From NCBI GenBank assembly GCA_001662425.1, contig BDDC01000718.1, positions 3,391 to 41,321 on the forward strand: a stretch of 37,931 nucleotides of DNA, written 5' to 3'. Under the pieces are notes generated by a model, which saw only the letters and a list, made by a program, of their open reading frames with translations, did not search any database and was not told the DNA's origin. Positions 31,269 through 37,931 of the stretch are shown in pieces; the first letter of the stretch is position 1, and every line of letters begins with the position of its first letter. The DNA is from Chlamydomonas sphaeroides (lineage: Eukaryota > Chlorophyta > Chlorophyceae > Chlamydomonadales > Chlamydomonadaceae). The position numbers and the translations under genes were made by a program.

Positions 31269-34200
31269 TCACGCCGGCACCGCCTGGCAACCCCGCGGCA
31301 GGTTCACCACTCGCCCCTGCAGCACAGCATACTGCACATCCACGTTGGGCTGCTCGTTCTCGTCCCAGCCCACCATGTTCATCAGGTTTTCCGGCCGGAT
31401 GGCCTTGACCACCACCACGTTGGCCGGCGCCGGCAGCAGCAGCGAGGCCATCAGGTGGACCACGCGGTGCCCCTCGTCGTCCGCCTCCGGCAGCACCACA
31501 CGCCCCGCGTCGAAGTCCCGCTGCAGCGACGGGTCAAACACCCCCTCCGCCGCCCAGCCCGGCGGCGGCGGCGGCGCCAGCGTCGCCTGGGGCCCGCCGC
31601 CGCCAGCCAGCGCTGGAGGAGCAGGCGCCGGCGGCGCCTCCGCCTGCGCCGGCAGCAGCGGCTCCACCTCCTCCGGGTCGACGGCGTCGCCGTCCGAGTC
31701 GTCGGCCTCCCCCAGCGCAGGCAAGCGCACCGGCGGCAGCTCAAAGGGCAGCCGCCGCACGACAGCCTCGTTGCGGACCTCCACGGCCGTGGCCTCGGGC
31801 GGCTGCGCCGCCGCCGCCGCCTCGGCGGCCGCCGCCTCGCGCCGCAGCGCCGCCGCCAGGTGCTGCCGCGTGGCGGCGCCGTCGGGCCCCAGCGCGGGGC
31901 AGCCCTCCAGCAGGCGGCGCATCTTGGGTGCGGCGATGCGGCACATGTCGGCCCCTGCGGGCCATGACAGCGGCCGGGAGCCCCGCTCGGTCGGTACCGG
32001 CACCGGCACCGGGGCAGGGCCGAGGGAACAGCAAGTCCGAGTAGACCCAGGCCGGCGGCAGCCCTGGGCCATCCACACGCCCGCACCCACACTTGCGCAG
32101 CGCCTCGTGCTGCCGCGCGCGGCCCGCGCCCTCCGCGCCGCCGCCGCCGCGCTTCTGCTCCTCCGCCGCGCCCCGCTCTGCATCCTCCAGCAGCGCCGCG
32201 TGCACCCGGCCCAGGAAGCCCAGCTCGGCGCCCAGCTCCGCCAGCGGGCCCTGGCGGAGGGAGGCGGGCGGGCGGGGTGGGCGCGGGGCGGGGCGGGCGG
32301 GGTGGGCATGGGGCGGTTCGTGGGAGCCAGGGGTGCAGCCCGAGGCGAGCTGGCTGCATCGCAACCTGCTGTTTGCTACGCATGCACACAGAACTCCAGC
32401 TGGTTGCCTGCGACACTGCGAACCTATAGCCGTACAGCCTTCCTACCCTGTACAGCCTCCGCCCTACCGCCGCCGCCCAGCCCCACCTGCAGCTGCCCCG
32501 CGTGCTGCACCGCCGCCGTCAGCTCCTGCGTCGGCAGCCCGTGGCCCGCCGCCTCCAGCAGCTCCGGCGCCAGCACCGCGGCGGCGGTGGCCAGCGACGA
32601 CAGCCGCTCCACCTGGCGGGCGGGGCCCGCGGCGTGTGTTGGGAGGGCCGAAGACAGTGTTGGAGTGGGAGGGGGGAGGAGGCGCGAATGCAGCGCAAAC
32701 AGGGCTGGGGGCGCAGGGTTGCTTGCACGGGGCCGCGAGCGCCGCAACGAGAGCGATGCGAGTCACGTGTAACACACACATCGCACGCGGGCAACAGGCC
32801 CACGAATGCGCCCGGCCACGCCACCGGGCTCATGCTGGCGCGGCCCCCAGCCGCCGTGCCGTGTGCTAGACCCCCCCCACCGCACCTGCAGCCCCAGCCT
32901 CGCGACACGCTCCGCCCCCAGGATGGACCCACTGCCGGCCGCAGCCCTGGCCCCGGCGCCGCCCGCGAGCGCCGCCGCCGCCAGCGCGGACGCGCCGGGC
33001 AGGCTCCACGCTCCCGCCAGAAGCTGCGCCTCGTCCAGCTCCAGCCAGGTCCTGGGCGACAGCGGCGTGCGGGGCCGCGAGGCAGGGGCCGAGTCCGGCG
33101 CCGAGCCCGAGGAGAGGCCGTCCTCGGCCGGCGGCGCCTCCGGCGCCGGGGGCGGCGGCGGCGGCGGCCAGCTGCCGCAGAGGCCGTCCACCAGGCCGCG
33201 CACGCTGCCAAGCTCTGCGTCCAGGCTGGAGCCCAGCAGCAGGGCGGCGCCGCCGCACAGCTCCGACACGTGGCGCAGCAGCGCGCGCGCGCGGCCCGAC
33301 AGCCGCCGCCGGCTGTACTCGGCGTGCTCGGCGAACCTAGGGCGGGGGACGCGCGAGGGCAGCAGCGGGGCGCGGGCGTGGACGTGGGCTGCGGCGGGTC
33401 GAGCTGTGAGCGTCCACACGCCCTGACGCCCAACCTGACGTCCGCCAGGCCTGACGCGCGGCCCATGACGCGCGGGACTGCACCGCAGCACGGCTGACCT
33501 GCGGACCCCTGCGGGCACATGGCGCCACATGGCGCCACAGCGCGCACCGTCCCCGCCCCGCACCGCGCCCTGCCTGCCGCCAGGAGCCAGCCCGCATCGC
33601 AACGCCGGCGGTGCGCCGCTCCTTGACCCCATTCCCCCTGCACGGGCACCCTACAGGGTCCCGCGGTTCCCCGCGCGCACCTGTACCACAGCACCGGCTG
33701 CATGACGGGCGTGGCTCGCCGCAGCGCCGCCGCCGCCGTCGCCACCGCCGCCGCCTCGCCCGCCACCACGCCGCTGTAGGCGCGCGGCGGCCCGGCGCCG
33801 GCGCCACCATCCGAGCCGGCTCTCGGCGGCTCCGAGCCCGCGGCGGCGGCAGCGCGCGCCGCGGCAGCAGCCGGTGTCTCGGGCGGCGGGGCGTAATGCT
33901 GCAGGCGCCGCAGGCCGCGCGCGGAAGGGGCAGGGCGGCAACGTCACGTGATGTGCGGTCAAGTGAGGCCGCTATGTTGCTATGACTCGACCAAATGAAC
34001 ACGATAGCGCCCCTTGCTCCCGCAGCGCACACCCGCAGCCCCGCACTCCCCGCCCACCTGCAGGTGAGCCGGCAGGAACTCAACGTACTCGGCCTGCTCC
34101 AGCGTCACGTGCCGCAGCCAGGGCGGCAGCAGCCCCGCCGCGCAGGCGGCAAACACCGAGTCTGCGGCGGCCACCGGCACCAGCGGGGGCGAGGCTCGGG

Positions 34201-37146
34201 GCCCCGCCGGCAGCCCCGTGCTGCCGATTCCCACCGCGCCCGCCAACTTCGGCTGACAGATCTTGCGAGTCCCCGCCCGCCCGCACCCTACTCCTACCCG
34301 CCCGCCCGCACCCTGCACCCTGCATCCTGCTCCCCATCCCGCCCAAACCCCAAGTCCCCCCACCCCGCCGGCCGCACCCGCGTCCGTCTTGTCGTCCAGC
34401 GCCGCCACGCTGGGCTGCTCCAGCACCGCCCGCGCCACCGCCTCGTAGGGCGCCAGCGCAGGGGGCAGGCCGCCGCAGCCCCCGGGCCGCGCCACGCCGG
34501 ACAGCCAGGCCAGCGGGTCGTCGGCGGAGCCGGTGCCGAAGGCGGCGGCGGCGGCGGCCGCAGCGGCGGCGGGCGAGGCGGAGGGGAGGGAGGAGGCCGC
34601 GGGATGGGCGGCGGCGGCGGCGGCGGCCTCGGCGACTGCGGGCCAGCCGGGCGGCAGCAGGCCGGCGAGCAAGCCGCCGCACACCACAGGGCACGAGAGG
34701 CGGCCCTCGCGCGAGACGGCCATTCCGTGGATCAGCGCTGCGGGTGCGGGGCGCGGAGGGCGCGCTCGTGCGTTCAACTTTTAGGGCCGACATAGAGTAC
34801 CACCCCGTACGCGTCGTGTGTGCATCGTGCATGCGGGCGTGGTGGGTCGCGCGATCACGCGGCCAACGTAAGCGACGAGCGGCAAACCCTAGCGACCACC
34901 CGGAGCCCCACTCACCCACGCTCGACGTGGGCGGCTCCTCCATTAAGTCCTCCCGCACCGCCCGCTCGTCCATCACCAAGGGGCTCTCCACGCCCACGCC
35001 AGCGCCGGGCCGCGGCCGCCGCGCGCGCGCGCCCGCCGAGGTGCCAGCGCCGCCGCGCGCCGCCGTGGGCTGCGGCTGCGGCGCCAGGCGCGGGCCGCCG
35101 ACAGCGGGGGCTTGCGGCGGCGCCGGCGGCTGGGGCGGCGGCCGCAGGTAGTGCAGGCGATAGGCGCGGTCGTACCTGCAGGGGGTTGTTGGGTGCGTGG
35201 GAAAGGCGTGAGCGCAAGGGTGGCGAGGAAAGAGGACGCGCTGCCAGCCTCCCGACCGCATCTCGGACGACGCCCCGAGGCGGGGCCACCGCGGCGCTGC
35301 GCTGCGCACGCGGCCCATGTGACCCCCATCACGGAGCCTCGTTCGCGTCCGGGCCTCCTCCCCTCTCTCCACCTGCACCTCCCGCCGCCCCCCCCACACG
35401 AGCCCCCACCAGTTGCGCATGTTGATGCCCGCGCCCAGCGCCATGGCGCCCTGCCGCCGCTCCTCCAGCGGCCCCGGCAGCCCGCGCAGCATGGCCAGGC
35501 CCAGCGGGTCGCGGGCCGCCACCCGCTCCGCCATCTGGCAGAAGAAGCTCTCAAGCCCTGCGCCGGGAAGGCAGGGAACGGGTGGGAGGCCTACGGATGC
35601 GAGGAGCGCGGCACAAGCCTGGAGCCCGGCGCCGGCGCAGTAGGCAGCGGCGGCAAGGGCGCCCAGGGGGCGGTGCATCCCGGGGGTCGGGCACTCGGGC
35701 CGCAGCGGAGCTCCAGCCGTCGCAAGGCTGGGCGCCCCCAGCGGTCCTGAGCCCCGCGCGACACGGCACTCGTGCCGCAGCACCGCCCGGGCCACACCAG
35801 GTGTCCCTGCTCAGTTGACTTTGCCCCGCGGCGCTCCTCGCCCCCCGCCCCCCTCGGGGCCTCACGCAGCGTCTTCCAGGTGGCCAGCATGGCGGCCGCC
35901 TCCGCCACGCGGCGCTGCTCCAGCGGGTAGGTGTCGGGGTTGGGCGGCAGCGGGTGCAGCTGCAGCAGCGGCAGCACCCACTGCAGGCAGCCCACCAGCA
36001 GGTTGCGGTGGCTCAGCTCCGCCACCGCCTCGCGGCCGGTCTGGTGCGGAGGCGGGGCGGGGCGGGGGACGCGGAGGCACATGCGGGTGAGGCGGTGAGG
36101 CACATGCGGGTGGGGCGGTGAGGCACATGCGGGTGAGGCGGTGAGGCACACGCGGGTGAGGCACATGCGGGGAGACGCGTCGGGTGCGCGGCGGCGGCGC
36201 ATGCGGCCGGTGTGCTTGTGTTCCAGTGTTAGGTAGAACAGAACCCCACACGCGGCACAGCACGCCCCGGGTAGAGTGTGTGCCGGCGGTCGCGGGGAGG
36301 CGGAAGGTTGAGGGCGCTGGCCCTACGCCCCGATGGAGCTACCGCAACAGGTCCCACCTTGAGCACGGCGAACACGTTGACGTTGTCGGACCACTTGGCG
36401 CAGTAGGGAGCCCTGCGGCGGCGCCAAGGCATGGCATTGGGGCGCATGGACGGAGCGTGAGTTGGGCTGCATCCCCACAGCACAGCGGGGCCAGGCGCGG
36501 AAGCCTGTCCCAGGGCTTGAGTGCGAGATACGATTGTTTCCCACGCGGGCTTGTGTGTGAGAAGTGTGTCGGGAGGCGTTGGCCGAGGACCGTGTGTGGC
36601 TCAACCGGCAGGTCCCACACGCCACCCGTTGATGGGCCCTAGAGAGCCCAGCCGCAGAGTGATGCGCCGTGCGGCATCGTTGCTGCTCGGCTGTTAGGTT
36701 TACACATATTGCGCTCACCAGCTGTTGGGTATGAACATGTGGTCGGCCCAGTAGTGAAGCGAGCCCACATCGACGCCTCCGTCGGTGAGCACGGCGCGGA
36801 CCCGGATGGGGTGCAGGTCGCTGGGGCTGGGCTTGTGCAGCAGGCGCAGCACGCTGCGGGCTGACGGCAGCTGCGGCGCGGCGGGGCCTCCAGCAACGGG
36901 ATGTGCGGCGGCCAGCGCGGCGGCGTGGGGCTGCAGCCGGAAGCCGTAGTGCAGGGGGAGGAGGGGGTCGAACGCGCTCTGAGGTCCGCCCCCCGGGCAC
37001 AGCAGCCGATGAAACTGCGCGCACGAGCAGGAGAGCGCCGCGACGTCCCTAGGATGTGTCAGTAGCTGTGCAACGTGCAGCAGCGAGTAGGGATCCAGGT
37101 CCAGGATGGACGGGCCCGGTCCGTCGGGATCGCTGTTCTCCGCCAT
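31269..37146 (-). CDS. 1054-aa protein with F-box-like N-terminus, otherwise unrecognised
   Basis: Twelve exons in one frame: 37146-36719, 36412-36358, 36040-35866, 35557-35410, 35175-34916, 34737-34378, 34161-34058, 33898-33681, 33336-32886, 32612-32487, 32250-32097, 31954-31269. Residues ~14-50 (ILDLDPYSLLHVAQLL...DVAALSCSCAQFHRLL) have the spacing of an F-box helix bundle, suggesting an SCF-type substrate adaptor. This is inferred. Then comes DVGSLHYWADHMFIPNSW, APYCAKWSDNVNVFAVLK and helical Ala/Leu-rich segments. Pro/Ala/Gly-rich linkers follow. The C-terminal exon has a conserved-looking end (HRVVHLMASLLLPAPANVV, NLMNMVGWDENEQPNVDVQY). I see no LRR, WD40 or Kelch repeats. The ATG at 37146 is the first in frame. 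Intron 11 uses a GC donor (C/GCAAGT). Confidence 0.7.
36074..36172. repeat. 23-bp minisatellite in intron 2 of the F-box-like gene
   Basis: Three full units beginning gaggcacatgcgggtgaggc, followed by two 15-bp partial units. Most differ by one base or none. Intronic; likely polymorphic in length between strains. Confidence 0.85.
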
Positions 37147-37607
37147 GGCCACCTCGGTCTCGGCTACGGCCTCAAGCGAATTATGTACGCGTAAGTTGTA
37201 TCCCAGTACGTAGCGCGGTGACGGAGCGTGTGGACTGTGTGTCTGCAGCGAGAGCCTAGGCACAAAGAAAACCCTGGGACCGGGCCCATGCAGCTAGACT
37301 TGCGATGGTCTGCAGAAGTGCAGTTGTCTCAGTTTCCCTTGAAAACTTTGATAGCTTAAGCGACCAGCTAGCAACACTTCGTTTGCTGCGCAACGACTCC
37401 CGACTTGGGACGGTGCGGCGAACCTCTGCTGCGACCCTCTGCTGCGACATCAGCAGCTGATCGATTGAATATAACGTGCTGCATACATCAGGGAAAGCAG
37501 CCGCAGTCGGCGCCGACGCACTTTAGCTGTCGCATCGCCGCTTGGCGCTTCAAGCCGACGGCGGCGTGCCTAGGGACTAGCTCGCAGCCGCGGAGGCCAC
37601 CGGCGTC
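37147..37607. promoter_or_regulatory. divergent promoter region between two genes
   Basis: 461 bp separate the start of the F-box-like gene (minus) from a likely start on plus at 37608. The stretch is AT-richer than coding DNA and has gaatataacg near 37465-37475, a TATA-like site about 135 bases ahead of the plus ATG. A transcription start there is inferred only. Confidence 0.4.
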
Positions 37608-37676
37608 ATGGCGGACGCCGGTGGTGCCAGCGCGCCAGCCGGCCGCGGCGGCGGCCGCGGCGCGGGGGCACGCAAG
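37608..37676 (+). CDS. first exon of a plus-strand gene running off the window
   Basis: ATG in a good context (gtcATGG) opens 23 codons, MADAGGASAPAGRGGG..., Ala/Gly/Arg-rich, ending in ARK directly before a GTGCGG donor typical of this genome. RGG-like N-termini occur in several ribosomal and RNA-binding proteins, but 23 residues are too few to name it. No second exon could be found before the window ends. Confidence 0.4.
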
Positions 37677-37892
37677 GTGCGGCACAGCGTCCGGCGTCCC
37701 CTCCGTTCACTCGATGCCCATACCTTTTCTTCCTGCCGAAGCCGTCCCCGCCCTCTACGCCTCACCCGGCACATTCTGCATCACCAGAGCTCGGGGTAGC
37801 AGTCACCTCACTCCCGGCCCAGCTCTCCACTCTCGGAGACCCTTGGCGTTGCCGGCCCAGCCCCGGACCGTGCCCGCCCGCCATACCTCACG

Positions 37893-37931
37893 CCCCCCCC
37901 CCCCCCCCCCCTTCCCCCCCCCCCCCCCCCC
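37893..37931. repeat. poly-C run at the window end
   Basis: C homopolymer interrupted once by TT, continuing to the last base. It does not fit the algal telomere unit (CCCTAAAA). More likely a C-rich intronic tract or a low-quality assembly edge. Confidence 0.8.

Noticed and set aside
36715..37263. Upstream extension of the F-box-like gene to 37263
   Set aside because: The first codon there is GTG; the first in-frame ATG is at 37146.
37893..37931. Terminal poly-C considered as a telomere
   Set aside because: There are no CCCTAAAA-type units, only a C homopolymer.

Overview
The window looks like nuclear DNA of a GC-rich green alga, probably a core chlorophyte (Chlorophyceae). The evidence is dense short GT-AG introns with GTGCGG/GTGAGC-type donors, strongly GC-biased codons, a TmcB-like multi-transmembrane protein of the kind expanded in volvocine and sphaeroplealean algae, nuclear genes for mitochondrial complex I proteins, and TGTAA-type poly(A) signals. 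No bacterial operons, CRISPR arrays, rRNA or convincing tRNA genes are visible. Gene models were built by hand from exon homology, splice sites and reading phase. Each closed model keeps one frame from start to stop.

Layout. (1) 51-6461, minus: a TmcB/TmcC-like membrane protein, cut off by the window start. One intron holds a 411-bp terminal-inverted-repeat element and another holds a decayed duplicate exon. (2) 6462-7904: spacer with one weak hydrophobic ORF. (3) 7905-11391, minus: a low-complexity 809-aa protein I do not recognise. (4) 11392-12633: spacer. (5) 12634-19150, plus: a mitochondrial ALDH2-type aldehyde dehydrogenase in about 22 exons, with two GC-AG introns and a probable 5-nt micro-exon. 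(6) 19151-21456: mostly unassigned, with tandem repeats and possible gene remnants. (7) 21457-23649, minus: complex I subunit NDUFS8 (TYKY, 2x[4Fe-4S]). (8) 23867-25393, plus: NDUFAF3/Mth938-domain complex I assembly factor, head-to-head with NDUFS8 across 217 bp. (9) 26426-30918, minus: leucine-rich-repeat protein, perhaps the axonemal LRRC43 type. (10) 31269-37146, minus: a 1054-aa protein with an F-box-like N-terminus. (11) 37608-37676, plus: first exon of a further gene running off the window, which ends in poly-C.

How they fit together. Three genes are mitochondrial: ALDH, NDUFS8 and NDUFAF3. The NDUFS8/NDUFAF3 pair is the most coherent functional unit. The known role of NDUFAF3 is assembly of the complex I Q-module, which contains NDUFS8, and here the two would share one short promoter. 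The other genes show no evident common pathway.
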